A stretch of DNA of 64,000 nt from Symbiodinium natans. Its lineage: Eukaryota > Sar > Dinophyceae > Suessiales > Symbiodiniaceae. The stretch covers positions 287,031 through 351,030 of the forward strand of contig CAJNDS010002579.1 of NCBI GenBank assembly GCA_905221605.1, written 5' to 3'. A program made the translations under genes and the position numbers. The notes under the pieces are model-generated. The model ran no database searches. It was not told the origin of the DNA and saw only the letters and a program-made list of their open reading frames with translations. Shown piece after piece: positions 50,895 to 62,208 of the stretch (positions are counted from its first letter, which is position 1; every line of letters starts with the position of its first letter).

Positions 50895-53815
50895 TCCGAC
50901 ATGCAAATTGGGGGTCCGACATGCCAAGGTAGGTTTTCGAGATGCAAACTTTCTTGGGGTCCCACATGCAAAGGTAGGTGATTTCGCGTAAAAATAGTAA
51001 AATAGTAAAATAGTAAAATCTGGGTCCAACCGGCACAGGTGGGTTTTCGAGATGTAAACCGCTGAGGCCGTGGAGGAAATCCGATGAAAAGTAAAGAGAG
51101 AAAGAGGATTTTTCTCTTGATTTCGCGCGAAATCAGTAAAGTGGTAAATTCTGGGTCCAACCGGCACAGGTGGGTTTTCGAGATGCAAACTCCCGATTTC
51201 CCGTAAAATTAGTAAAATAGTAAAATAGTAAAATCTGGGTCGGACCGGCACAGGTGGGTTTTCGAGATGCAAACTGCTGAGCCCGTGGAGGAAATCCTAT
51301 TAAAAGTAAAGAGACAGGGAGGAATTTTCTCTGGATTTCGCGCGAAATCAGTAAAGCGGTAAATTCTGGGTCCAACCGGCACAGGTGGGTTTTCGAGATG
51401 CAAACTCTAGATTTCCCGTAAAATTGGTAAAATAGTAAAATCGTAAAATAGTAAAATAGTAAAATCTGGGTCGGACCGGCACAGGTGGGTTTTCGAGATG
51501 CAAACTGCTGAGCCCGTGGAGGAAATCCTATTAAAAGTAAAGAGACAGGGAGGAATTTTCTCTGGATTTCGCGCGAAATCAGTAAAGCGGTAATTTCTGG
51601 GTCCAACCGGCACAGGTGGGTTTTCGAGATGCAAACTCCCGATTTCCCGTAAAATAAGTAAAATAGTAACATAGTCAAATAGTAAAATAGTAAAATCTGG
51701 GTCGGACCGGCACAGGTGGGTTTTCGAGATGCAAACTGCTGAGCCCGTGGAGGGAGGAATTTTCTCTGGATTTCGCGCGAAATCAGGAAAGCGGTAATTT
51801 CTGGGTCCAACCGGCAGAGGTGGGTTTTCGAGATGCAAACTCCCGATTTCCCGTAAAATTAGTAAAATCGTAACATAGTAAAATCGTAAAATAGTAAAAT
51901 AGTAAAATCTGGGTCGGACCGGCACAGGTGGGTTTTCGAGATGCAAACTGCTGAGCCCGTGGAGGAAATCCGATTAAAAGTAAAGAGACAGGGAGGAATT
52001 TTCTCTGGATTTCGCGCGACATCAGTCAAGCGGTAAATTCTGGGTCCAACCGGCACAGGTGGGTTTTCGAGATGCAAACTCCCGATTTCCCGTAAAATTA
52101 GTAAAATAGTAAAATAGCAAAATAGCAAAATAGTAAAATAGAAAAATAGTAAAATAGTAAAATCTGGGTCGGACCGGCACAGGTGGGTTTTCGAGATGCA
52201 AACTCCCGATTTCCCGTAAAATTAGTAAAATAGTAAAATAGTAAAATAGTAAAATCTGGGTCGGACCGGCACAGGTGGGTTTTCGAGATGCAAACTGCTG
52301 AGCCCGTGGAGGAAATCCTATAAAGAGACAGGGAGGAATTTTCTCTGGATTTCGCGCGAAATCAGTAAAGCGGTAAATTCTGGGTCCAACCGGCACAGGT
52401 GGGTTTTCGAGATGCAAACTCCCGATTTCCCGTAAAATTAGTAAAATAGTAAAATAGTAAAATCTGGGTCGGACCGGCGCAGGTGGGTTTTCGAGATGCA
52501 AACTGCTGAGCCCGTGGAGGAAATCCAATTAAAAGTAAAGAGACAGGGAGGAATTTTCTCTGGATTCCGCGCGAAATCAGTAAAGCGGTAATTTCTGGGT
52601 CCAACCGGCACAGGTGGGTTTTCGAGATGCAAACTCCCGATTTCCCGTAAAATTAGTAAAATAGTAAAATAGTAAAATCTGGGTCGGACCGGCGCAAATG
52701 GGTTTTCGAGATGCAAACTGCTGAGCCCGTGGAGGAAATCCTATTAAACGTAAAGAGACAGGGAGGAATTTTCTCTGGATTTCGCGCGACATCAGTCAAG
52801 CGGTAAATTCTGGGTCCAACCGGCACAGGTGGGTTTTCGAGATGCAAACTCCCGATTTCCCGTAAAATTAGTGAAATAGTAAAATAGCAAAATCTGGGTC
52901 GGACCGGCACAGGTGGGTTTTCGAGATGCAAACTGCTGAGCCCGTGGAGGAAATCCTATTAAACGTAAAGAGACAGGGAGGAATTTTCTCTGGATTTCGC
53001 GCGAAATCAGGAAAGCGGTAATTTCTGGGTCTAACCGGCACAGGTGGGTTTTCGAGATGCAAACTCCCGATTTCCCGTAAAATTCGTAAAATCGTAAAAT
53101 AGTAAAATAGTAAAATAGTCAAATAGTAAAATAGTAAAATAGCAAAATCGGACCGGCACAGGTGGGTTTTCGAGATGCAAACTGCTGAGCCCGTGGAGGA
53201 AATCCTACGAAAAGTAAAGAGACAGGGAGGAATTTTCTCTGGATTTCGCGCGACATCAGTCAAGCGGTAATTTCTGGGTCCAACCGGCACAGGTGGGTTT
53301 TCGAGATGCAAACTCCCGATTTCCCGTAAAAATAAGTAAAATAGTAAAATAGTAAAATCTGGGTCGGACCGGCGCAGGTGGGTTTTCGAGATGCAAACTG
53401 CTGAGCCCGTGGAGGAAATCCTATTAAAAGTAAAGAGACAGGGAGTAATTTTCTCTGGATTTCGCGCGAAATCAGTAAAGCGGCAAATTCTGGGTCCAAC
53501 CGGCACAGGTGGGTTTTCGAGATGCAAACTCCCGATTTCCCGTAAAATTAGTAAAAAAGTAAAATAGTCAAATAGTAAAATAGTAAAATCGGACCGGCGC
53601 AGGTGGGTTTTCGAGATGCAAACTGCTGAGCCCGTGGAGGAAATCCTATTAAAAGTAAAGAGACAGGGAGGAATTTTCTCTTGATTTCGCGCGACATCAG
53701 TCAAGCGGTAGATTCTGGGTCTAACCGGCACAGGTGGGTTTTCGAGATGCAAACTCCCGATTTCCCGTAAAATTAGTAAAATAGTAAAATAGTAAAACAG
53801 TAAAATCTGGGTCAG
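50895..53815. repeat. Satellite array, 205-250-bp higher-order unit, about 12 copies
   Basis: Each unit holds two related half-units sharing ACCGGCACAGGTGGGTTTTC and GAGATGCAAACT. One half then has GCTGAGCCCGTGGAGG...TTTCGCGCGAAATCAG; the other has CCCGATTTCCCGTAAAAT followed by a variable (AGTAAAAT)n run. GCTGAGCCCGTGG anchors fall at 51275, 51507, 51738, 51950, 52297, 52504, 52730, 52935, 53184, 53400 and 53625. The 347-bp gap at 51950-52297 contains an extra half-unit. The minus strand is open for up to 294 codons because the unit lacks stops, not because it is a gene. Confidence 0.9.
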
Positions 53816-53853
53816 ACCACAGGAACCACTGGCTGTCCCAACTAGACCACAAT

Positions 53854-54117
53854 TTGCGACCTAGCAAGGTACGCGGAGTTTGTTTGTTCCCGTTGCACCG
53901 GATTGCATATGATCCTCAATTAGATGCTGAGGTCGCGAGGGGCGTGGGCAGTGCGGCAGATGCAGCCTCCACAAGTGTCAGCCTCAGCGATGGTCAGAAC
54001 AGGCGTTTAGCCGTGAAGAAGATGCTTGACAAGAAACGGACTTCGCGGACGTTGCCGAGGCTTGTCCATCGGTGCAGTTTCAGGCCTCCAGCTGCACACG
54101 TCCAGAGTACCCTTTAA
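53854..54117 (+). CDS. Hypothetical exon in unique DNA
   Basis: An 87-codon open frame (for example SVSLSDGQNRRLAVKKMLDK) begins right after the satellite array. GC-rich and non-repetitive. It could be the end of a gene into which the satellite grew. No family recognised. Confidence 0.25.
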   Translation: MRPSKVRGVCLFPLHRIAYDPQLDAEVARGVGSAADAASTSVSLSDGQNRRLAVKKMLDKKRTSRTLPRLVHRCSFRPPAAHVQSTL

Positions 54118-54339
54118 ACTCTCAGAATTATACGCCCTTGTCCAGGGCCAGGCCGAAACAGAGCCGTACCATGAATCCATGCACCTGCCGCGTTTTCAGC
54201 ACGGGCGCAGCGGTGCGAGCCTCAAACAGTGCACAGGACCTATGGCGGAGAGCACGATTTCCACCCGCCAACACCAGTGGTGGCTTTAAAGCAGAGCCTC
54301 CCGAATTCAGCCGGAGCCTCCCAGAGAAACCAAGAAAGG

Positions 54340-54540
54340 GAGTTGCCAAAATGATTTTTCCGGGGCCGGCAAAAATCATTTAGAAGCTTTTGCCGGACTA
54401 ACGATCCGACCCTTCCCGGCCTTTGCCTCTGGACATTACCAGGGCTGGTGCGAAATTGAGCCGGAGCTCGAAGAAACTGGCAGGCGATAGCCAATGATTT
54501 TTCCGAGGCTGGAAAAATCATTTTGGCTATTTCCGCAAAT
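54340..54540. repeat. Cluster of short hairpins around AAAATGATTTTTCC
   Basis: AAAATGATTTTTCCGGGGCC... GGCAAAAATCATTT (54349-54382) and AATGATTTTTCCGAGGCTGG / GAAAAATCATTTTGG (54492-54526) are two related inverted repeats. Function unknown. Confidence 0.45.
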
Positions 54541-54889
54541 TTGGGAGCTACCCCAGCCACCTTTTCTTGAATTTGCTGTCACGTTCCGTTCCCGTTCCCT
54601 TTCCGTTCCGTTCTCGGGGTTTGCCCCCGGCGCGCCCGACCACAAAATGCGCAGGCCCAGGCGAGAGCGGGATTCGACACCATGGACGAGGACAAAAGCA
54701 CGCAACATAAGCGTTTTCGTCGAAATTGCGACTGCCGCTCGAGGAATCGAGGAACGCCGTCCGCGTATCGCAGGCTTTTCGCGGGCGTCTCACGCACAAC
54801 TCAATCTAACTCTCGTTTAACGTAAGAATCCCTAAAGTCGGCACACTCTTTTTGGAGAATATTGAACCCCTGGTGCCTTGGCGTTGCAG

Positions 54890-55049
54890 GACCAAGCTGA
54901 GTGCATGTTGCGCTTGCGGCACCCCGTTTGAAGAGGGTGCTGCGGTGCACATGCATGAGGGCGAAGCCTTTTGCTTCGCGCATTGGCCGAAGCTGCCTCT
55001 CGGTATTTTGGGGTCGAAGGTTGAGTGCCACATAATAAGTACTAAATAG
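54890..55049 (+). CDS. LIM-like zinc-binding exon
   Basis: After GCGTTGCAG|G the frame reads ACCACGTPFEEGAAVHMHEG then EAFCFAHWPKLPLG, stop TAA 55047-55049. The spacing C-x2-C-x17-C-x2-H with G..V....G..FC..HW resembles half of a LIM zinc module. LIM modules bind proteins. Upstream exons were not found; the other half-module is missing, so it may be a single zinc loop or a fragment. Confidence 0.4.
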
Positions 55050-56160
55050 GGCCGCTATAATAATACTAAAAGACCTTACAATTTTCAATTGAATTTATAA
55101 GGAATGAAATGAAGTGTAAAGACGCATGAAATTCAATTAGAAAATTAGGGCTTTTATCACGCGGGCATAAAATAAGAACACATTGTGCCCGCTTGGGTGT
55201 GAGCCTCTGGCTGCTAGCTCATAGCTCGTGCCAGCTTAGGGTGCTGAGCCAAATAAGCTCGCGCCAGCTTTGGGCTGTGAGCTCCTGACCGAATTTCTTG
55301 GTCTCTACTGTAATCCTGCTCGTCTTCAGCTTGCCATGGGCATAGAGATCATTCCGGGCAGTGTACGCTGCGTTAAGCCTCCGAAGCCCAAACTCCTTCT
55401 TAAACTTCATATATACCCAACCGACATAGGACGTCACTTTCCGAAAATTCACCAAGACCTACGAATCAAAACTCAGGCTGGGCGTGCTTCGCCGGCATCC
55501 TCTGGCCCGGAGCGACAAAAAGCACAGGGGGGCTACAGAGTAAGGAATATTAAGGAATATTTGATTTAAGGGGGTTGGGGGGGTGTTTAAGGAGGGGATT
55601 CATGTTTAGTGTGCACGCTGCTCTTTGCAGCATGATTGCGGTTTCAGCAAGTGTCGCGCTGTCAGTGCTGGCTGATGGTTCTTTTTTCGTGAGTCGGCAC
55701 CGGTGTCACTGGCAGCAGAGGGAGGGGGCACACTCTGCTCAGCGCAACAACGCTCCGCCAGGGTCGGTGCGTCTGCGATGTCTGTGCGTATCTGTGTCTT
55801 TGCTCAAGGTGGGAGTTTTGCTGACTTCGCCTCTGGTGCTCCAGCCGACACCTCCGGCTCTGTAAATGCCGGTGATGACTTTGGCGACTTCGTCAGCGGG
55901 GCGCCCAGTGTGAGACCAGGGTGCCTTGCAGCACAGTACTTCCTCGTATCCAAGATCGCCTGATGGTGAATCGTAGTGAGGCACCGGTGCAGCTGCGACC
56001 ACAGCCGCAGCACCGCAGAATCCGCAGGCTGACATGCCTCAACTGGAGGACGGCGATGAATACGCATGTGTATATATATATATATGCTACCCCCCCCCCC
56101 CCCCCAAAGATCTAGGTATTCTCATGATTTAGCGATATCAAGTTGAATACTTGCATGGGC
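55050..56160. other. Mostly unique DNA, no firm gene
   Basis: An AT-rich patch (55020-55200) is followed by GC-balanced sequence with several overlapping open frames up to 99 codons, none convincing. The repeated phrases TTTGCTGACTTCGCCTCTGG and GACTTTGGCGACTTCGTCAG (55810, 55877) hint at a coding repeat (FADFASGAP / FGDFVSGAP). A C15 run lies at 56091. Confidence 0.35.
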
Positions 56161-57395
56161 CCGGAGGCGATGTGAAGTTGAAGATTTAACCGCCATTTAA
56201 ACCTGAACCCTTAACCGTAAAACCCTTTTGGGTTAAGGCTTAAAAGGTTTAGGCCTTAAGATTTAGGCATTTAAACCTAAGCCCATCGAGTGTAAATCTT
56301 AGCGTACAGGGCCTAAACACTTAACCTTTCAGCCCTATAGGCTATAGGGCTAAGGTTTAATGGTTTAGGGTTTAAGTTCAATAGCAGGCCCATAGAGTTA
56401 AAGCCTTAAGGGGCCTAAACGCTTAACCTTTAGACCCTATAGGCTATAGGGTCAAGGTTGAAGGGTTTTGGTTTTAAAAGTAAGTCTATAGAGTTCAGAC
56501 CCTAAGGGGCCTAAACGCTTAACCTTTAAACCCTATAGGCTATAGGGTTAAGGTTTAAAGGTTTAGGATTCAAGATTTAGGCATTTAAACCCAAGCCCAC
56601 CTTAAGGGTTTAAGGTTTTAAACCCTCAGGGCTTAAGAAATACCCTAAGCCTTTGAACCCCCCTTAAGGTTTAAGCTCTATGGGCTTGTGTTTTAATGCC
56701 AAAATCTTAAACCCTAAGCCTTTCAACCTTAACCCTATGGCCTATAGGGTTTAAAGGTTAAGCGTTTAGGACCCTTAACCAAAAGGGGCCTAAACGCGTA
56801 ACCTTTAGACCCTATAGGCTATAGGGTCAAGGTTTAAGGGTTTAGGTTTTAAAAGTAAGCCTATAGAGTTCAGACCCTAAGGGGCCTAAACGCTTAACCT
56901 TTAAACCCTATAGGCTATAGGGTTAAGGTTTAAAGGTTTAGGATTCAAGATTTAGGCATTTAAACCCAAGCCCACCTTGAGGGCTTAAGGTTTTAAACCC
57001 TCAGGGCTTAAGAAATACCCTAAGCCTTTAGACCCTATAGGGCTGAAAGGTTAAAGAGAGCGTAATGTCTGGGCATTTATACATTCAACGCCTATAGGGT
57101 TAAACCCTGTTAACGTTTTAGAGCCCTACAGGGCTTCAAGGTTCTGACCCTAAAGGGCTTAGGGTTATCGTTTCAATGCTGAAACCTTAGACCCTTAAGG
57201 CTTAAGCTCTATGGGCTTGTGTTTTAATGCCAAAATCTTAAACCCTAAGCCTTTCAACCTTAACCCTATGGCCTATAGGGTTTAAAGGTTAAGCGTTTAG
57301 GACCCTTAAGGTTTAAACTCTATGGGCTGACTGTTGAACTTTTCAACCCTAAACCTTTAAACCTTAACCGTATAGCCTACAGGGCTTAAAGGTTT
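56160..57395. repeat. CCTATAGG-palindrome repeat field
   Basis: The core AACCCTATAGGCTATAGGGT is a near-perfect palindrome repeated at about 56327, 56435, 56530, 56810 and 56905, set in TTTAAGG/CCTTAA-rich DNA. About 200 bp around 56471-56660 recur 375 bp later, and about 115 bp at 56663 recur at 57205. It is unlike the rest of the window yet shares TTTAGG-type words. Confidence 0.75.
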
Positions 57396-57760
57396 AGCCC
57401 ACGATCCCGAAACACCGCAAAAACCAATAAGAAACATAAAAACTATGGTTTCTGAAACTACTCGGCCGGCCACCCCAGCCACTAGTTTCGAAAATCATGG
57501 TTTTTGACATGTTTTTTTAATTGTTTTTTTTGCGATGTTTTGGGAGCATGGGCTCACGAAACATCGGTTTTACTGATGTTTTTTTAGAGGTAGGCCTTCA
57601 ATAACATTGGTTTTACCTATGTTTTTTGAAGGTAGGCTTTCAAAAACATTGGTTTTACCGATGTTATTTTGAAGGTCGGCTTTCAAAAACATCGGTAAAA
57701 CCGATTTTTAGCGTGGGACCCACGCTCCCGAAACACCGCAAAAACCAATAAAAACCATAA
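57396..57760. repeat. TIR element and nested hairpins
   Basis: CCCACGATCCCGAAACACCG at the left is mirrored by CGATGTTTTGGGAGCATGGG (57534-57553), giving imperfect inverted ends of about 33 bp. A tandem of about 56 bp (AGGTAGGCTTTCAAAAACAT) follows, and a third direct copy of the end, ACCCACGCTCCCGAAACACC, closes it at 57718. Looks like stacked non-autonomous elements. Confidence 0.6.
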
Positions 57761-57903
57761 GACTGAGCCAGCCACTGGGATGCGAGCCATTGCGAGTATT
57801 ACAAACACAAATGGTCAAGTACATTTCGAGTGGAATGTCTGCGAAGACACGTGATCTTGAGCGACGTCACGAAAGCTAATTCTGACACTTTACAAGACGT
57901 GAA

Positions 57904-58438
57904 CCCGATTGAAAAACGATTGAAACGATTGAAATTCAATCGGGGGCCCGATTGAAAAACGATTGAAACGATTGAAATTCAATCGGGGGCAGGATTGAAG
58001 ATTGAAGATTGAAGATTCCCAGAAAAAAGGTTTCCGGGAATCTTCAATCTTCAATCTTCAATCCGGTCTCCGATTGAATTTCAATCGTTTCAATCGTTTT
58101 TCAATCGGGGGCCCGATTGAAAAACGATTGAAACGATTGAAATTCAATCGGGGGCAGGATTGAAGATTGAAGATTGAAGATTCCCAGAAAAAAGGTTTCC
58201 GGGAATCTTCAATCTTCAATCTTCAATCGGTCTCCGATTGAATTTCAATCGTTTCAATCGTTTTTCAATCGGGGGCCCGATTGAAAAACGATTGAAACGA
58301 TTGAAATTCAATCGGGGGCAGGATTGAAGATTGAAGATTGAAGATTCCCAGAAAAAAGGTTTCCGGGAATCTTCAATCTTCAATCTTCAATCCGGTCTCC
58401 GATTGAATTTCAATCGTTTCAATCGTTTTCAATCGGGC
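57904..58438. repeat. 165-bp satellite in which each unit is an inverted repeat
   Basis: Three units (57947-58111, 58112-58275, 58276-58438) plus a partial one at 57904. Within a unit, GATTGAAAAACGATTGAAAC ... and GATTGAAGATTGAAGATTCC are mirrored by their complements around AGAAAAAAGGTTTCC, giving arms near 75 bp. The DNA could extrude three adjacent cruciforms. Confidence 0.9.
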
Positions 58439-58599
58439 TCACAATTTGAAAAGACGACCACGCACATATGAAGACTCGCACATATCAAGATTCACATGTC
58501 CATATTGAGTTTTACATGTTTAGCTAGCCCCCCACCCCCAACCCTTAAACCCTAAAACAGATCCCAAAACCATGAAAATACCTAGATCTTTGGGGGGGG

Positions 58600-58760
58600 G
58601 GGTGGGTACCATATATATATATATACATATGCATACGCGCACATACACACACACATACATATGAACATACATACAAACATACATAATACATACCTACCTA
58701 CATACAATCACACGTACATACATCACATAATAGATGGACACATATACACATACACGCACA
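58600..58760. repeat. TA / CATA microsatellite
   Basis: TATATATA and ACATACATAC-type simple repeats following a G run at 58591. No gene. Confidence 0.8.
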
Positions 58761-59722
58761 AACATGCATACAGTACTGACAGAAAAACGCAACAAGGCCT
58801 AGAAGCATGTAAGGCTCCGCAACATTTTGATTCCCATTACTGTGGCTGCATGTTATGCGTGTCTACTGTACTGCGCACGTGAGGGATTCACATTCCGCAT
58901 TTCCGGCGCTATTCCGCGACAAGCCCTGCGACAACTCGCGACAAGCCCGGCGACAGCTCATCCCAGCAGTTGCCCATCCGTAACATAATTAACACGATAT
59001 CCATTTGTTCAAGTGCAGTTTTGCATTTCGCCATGCCTCGGAAGACGCCCAAAGATCTAGGGCGTTTAGGCCCCTACTCGTATAACTCTTGAACTCTGAA
59101 GTCAGAATGCAAACAAGAGTTTGAAACGAGCTGCCTTGGCAAGGGCTCAGAACAGGGGGTGACGTACTGGGCATGCATGTGAACGTGCACATATGGTCGC
59201 GCAGGCGATGCATAAATTGCGATGGGGTTACAACATACAACGTGAGGGGTCAAAGGGTTTACGGATCACTCCTTTTAGGCTCCTGGACGGCTTCGATTCA
59301 TGCATCCATTCAAAGGGGATCTGCATGTCAGCGGTTGTTCTGGGTATGCGCGTTTCTCGCCGCCGTGGAAGGTATACTGCTTTTCGAAAATGGGGTGGGT
59401 GGGTGGGGGGGGTGGGGTGGCGGTTGCATGTGCAACACGCGAAAACCGTGGTATTTACAGTGTTTGCTGCGCCTCCTGACAGGTGCTGCCTCTTGCCTTC
59501 TGTGACGACCGTGCCCGGAATGGGTCCGTTTACCTGGGTGTTTGTGCATCAAGAGGCGAAAACGACGGTATTTACGGTATTTTTGCATGTTTTCACAAGG
59601 CCCGTTTTTGCCACGGTCTGTTTCGGCCCCTTGTCTTTTTTGGATGCTCCGTGTCAACAGGCCCTGGAAGGCATTCTACTTTTTAAAATGGATGTGGGGC
59701 GTCCGGCCTTAGATTCGTTGGT

Positions 59723-60052
59723 TTGCTTCTTGGTGCGTTTGGCTTAAACTGTCTGTTTTGCTTGTCGGCACTTCTGGTCTTGACTGGCTGCTCTGCAGCC
59801 TGTAGAAGTCTCGAAAGGTGTGAGAAGTGGCAGTCGGTCGCAGTTGGATGCGTCGCCAAGTGTAGGACCACATCAATGTTTGCATCGTTGTGGGGGACGA
59901 GATGCTCCGATGCTGGTGCCGTGCCGAGATTCAGCCTTGAGGAGCTGGTGGCAGCGTCCATCTTCGTTGTGCCCGGCCAATCTGAGGCCCACCATCGGGG
60001 GCGAGGCCGCGGCGACGCAAACTCCCGATTTCCCGTAAAATTAGTAAAATAG
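59723..60052 (+). CDS. Hypothetical secreted Cys-rich open frame cut by a satellite copy
   Basis: The frame opens with a signal-peptide-like stretch (GLNCLFCLSALLVLTGCSA) and then has several Cys. The start is not ATG, so an upstream exon would be needed. At 60018 it runs into the displaced satellite copy, which supplies its last residues. Either a broken gene or chance. Confidence 0.25.
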   Translation: MLLGAFGLNCLFCLSALLVLTGCSAACRSLERCEKWQSVAVGCVAKCRTTSMFASLWGTRCSDAGAVPRFSLEELVAASIFVVPGQSEAHHRGRGRGDANSRFPVKLVK

Positions 60053-60170
60053 TAAAATCTGGGTCGGACCGGCACAGGTGGGTTTTCGAGGTGCAAACTG
60101 CTGAGCCCGTGGAGGAAATCCTATTAAAAGTAAAGAGAGAGGGAGGAATTTTCTCTGGATAATAGAATCC
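60018..60170. repeat. Displaced copy of the 50.9-53.8-kb satellite unit
   Basis: GCAAACTCCCGATTTCCCGT, the GTAAAATAGTAAAATC run, ACCGGCACAGGTGGGTTTTC and GCTGAGCCCGTGGAGG appear once, 6.2 kb from the main array. The order and phase match one full unit. Confidence 0.85.
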
Positions 60171-60172
60171 TG

Positions 60173-60273
60173 GTCCGACATGCAAGGTTGGGTTTTCGAG
60201 ATGCAAACGGCTTGGTGCCATGCATCTCGGGCGCGCGCTTTGCATCTCGAAAACCCAACCTTGCATGTCGGAC
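60173..60273. repeat. 35-bp perfect inverted repeat made of satellite core
   Basis: 60173-60207 and 60239-60273 are exact reverse complements containing GGGTTTTCGAGATGCAAA, with a 31-bp loop. The arm is a variant of the satellite half-unit core (GTCCGACATGCAAGG start, as at 50899-50915). Confidence 0.85.
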
Positions 60274-60299
60274 GCAGCAGTCCCCCTCAGCTCTACCCG

Positions 60300-61800
60300 A
60301 AACCCTAAACCCTAAACCCTACAAACACTGGCAGGATGGACTTCAGACCTGCTCAGCAACTTGGCAGGGGTTAATTAAGGTGGTTCAGGGTTTTGGGGGG
60401 GGCTTCAAGGTTCAAGGTTCAGGATTTGGGATTTAGGGTTTAGGGCTGTAGGGTTGGGAGGTTCAGGGTTTAGGGTTTAGGGTTTAGGGTTTTTTGGACT
60501 TCAGTAGGGCGATATCCGCACCCCCCCCCCCTCTCCCTTAAGCCCTAAACCTTAAAGCCTTAACCCAACAACCAGTGCACCCTACACCGTAAACCGTAAA
60601 CCTTAGGCCCGAAACGCTACGCCTTAAACCCTAAACTGGGTGGGGGGGGGTTCCGTTTTTTCCCCTAAACCCCCTAAAACACAAAAACCTAAACTCTAAA
60701 CCCTAAACTCCTAAAACCCACGTGCATCTTTACCGGGCAATGAGCCTTAAACCCTAAACCCTAAACTCCTAAACCCCAGGTTCGTCTTTACCTGAGCATT
60801 TCCCTTAAGCCCAGGTTCATCTTCACCGGGCAAATGAGCCTTAAACCCTAAACCCTAGCCCTAAACCCTAAACCCTAAACTCCTAAACCCCAGGTTCATC
60901 TTCACCGGGCAAATGAGCCTGGACCTGGAGTTGGTAAGGCCTCAGTGGCCATTTCCCAGCAAGGCCCCATGCGGTTTTTAGGGCTTTAGGGTTTAGGGTT
61001 TCAGGGGTTTGGGGTTTTAGGGCTTTATGGCTTTAGGGCCTGCGAGCTACTAGGGTTTTTTTTCGGGAGCAGGGTTTAGGGAACAGGTTTAGGGTTTTGG
61101 GGTTTAGGATTTAGGGTTCAGGGTTTAGGGTTGAATTCTGGGGCTTAGGGTTTAGGGAGTACGTAGCGTTTATGGTGTTTGGGTTTAGGGCGTTTTTGGG
61201 CGTTAAAGGTTGATGCTTAGCAGGGTCCAATGCTTCGTTGGGCTTCATAGGGTTGAGGGGGTATATTGCACTAGCATCGAGGGCTTCTTAAGGGCTTTTG
61301 GTAGGCTTTGGGTGTTGAATGTTTGTGTTTAGGGTTCAGGGGCCCAGGGTTGAGGGTTCAGGGCTGGGTATTCCCACCAACCCTGAACCCTGAACCCTGA
61401 ACCCTAAACCCTAAACCCTAAACCCGTGAGGTCTTGGGCAGGGGCCGCCTCGAATTGCCGAAGTCGGCCCAGGCGTGTCATACGGCTCAGGCTTTTCGTA
61501 TTAGGGTTTAGGGTTTGGGGTTTAGGGTTTAGGGTTTAGGCTTTAGGGTTTAGGGCAGTTTAGGGTTTAGGGTTTAGAATTTAGGGTTTAGGGTATCTCT
61601 TGGTAGCCCAGTGGTACCCGTTATTCTGGGTTCCCTTATAAAGTAACCAACCAAAAAAAGGGGGAACTACCAGGAGGCACTTCCTGTGAGTGGCCCGAGA
61701 GTGTTCATTGCAGTGACAACTTCGGACCCTAAACCCTAAACCCTAAACCCTAAACCCTAAACCCTAAACCCTAAAACCCTAAACCCTAAACCCTGAACGT
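60300..61800. repeat. Telomere-like field with an AGGTTCATCTTCACCGGGC repeat
   Basis: TTTAGGG/CCCTAAA degenerate DNA. At 60715-60925 the phrase TTCATCTTCACCGGGCAAAT followed by GAGCCTTAAACCC recurs about four times. A clean CCCTAAA array is at 61727-61795. No gene. Confidence 0.7.
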
Positions 61801-61809
61801 TCAAGGTTT

Positions 61810-62149
61810 CCCAACTTCCTTGGTCGAATGGGCAACTGAACTTCGCCTTCAGTGCCAGAAGCGCCATTTGGCTCAGTGCGTTTGGACTTCAGCTACTTCT
61901 TGAGGAGCAGGAAGAGTTCACCGAAAAACTTCTGATGGAGAAGGTCCACATCACTTTGTGGTGCTTTACTGTAACTTTAGATCTTTAGCCTTTTTGGGCT
62001 TGTTGGGTTTTCTTAACAAGGCAGCCATTTATAGCTACCCTCCTAAGTGCAGCCAAGATCCCTTGCGACTTCATTTGGGTGTGGGCACTTCTGGGTTCCA
62101 ACCGTGCGAACTTCTGGAATCGCCAATACATCGACTACCTCAATCTTAA
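61810..62149 (+). CDS. Gene fragment around a family 2 intron
   Basis: Open plus segment 61810-61957 reads, for example, AIWLSAFGLQLLLEEQEEF then TEKLLMEKVHIT. 61958-62057 is the family 2 repeat (GTGGTGCTTTACTG...GCCAAG). Splicing it gives L-SLATSFGCGHFWVP in an open frame. The coding-like helix before the repeat and the conserved element edges support a gene fragment. Name unknown. Confidence 0.35.
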
Positions 62150-62208
62150 ACCCTAAACCCTCAACCCTCAACCCTAAACCCTAAACCCTAAACCCTAAAC
62201 CCTTGCTT

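Noticed and set aside
50865-53752. Minus-strand frames of up to 294 codons (HLENPPVPVGPR-type repeats)
   Set aside because: The satellite unit lacks stops in several frames; variation includes frame-changing (AGTAAAAT)n length changes, so no protein is conserved.
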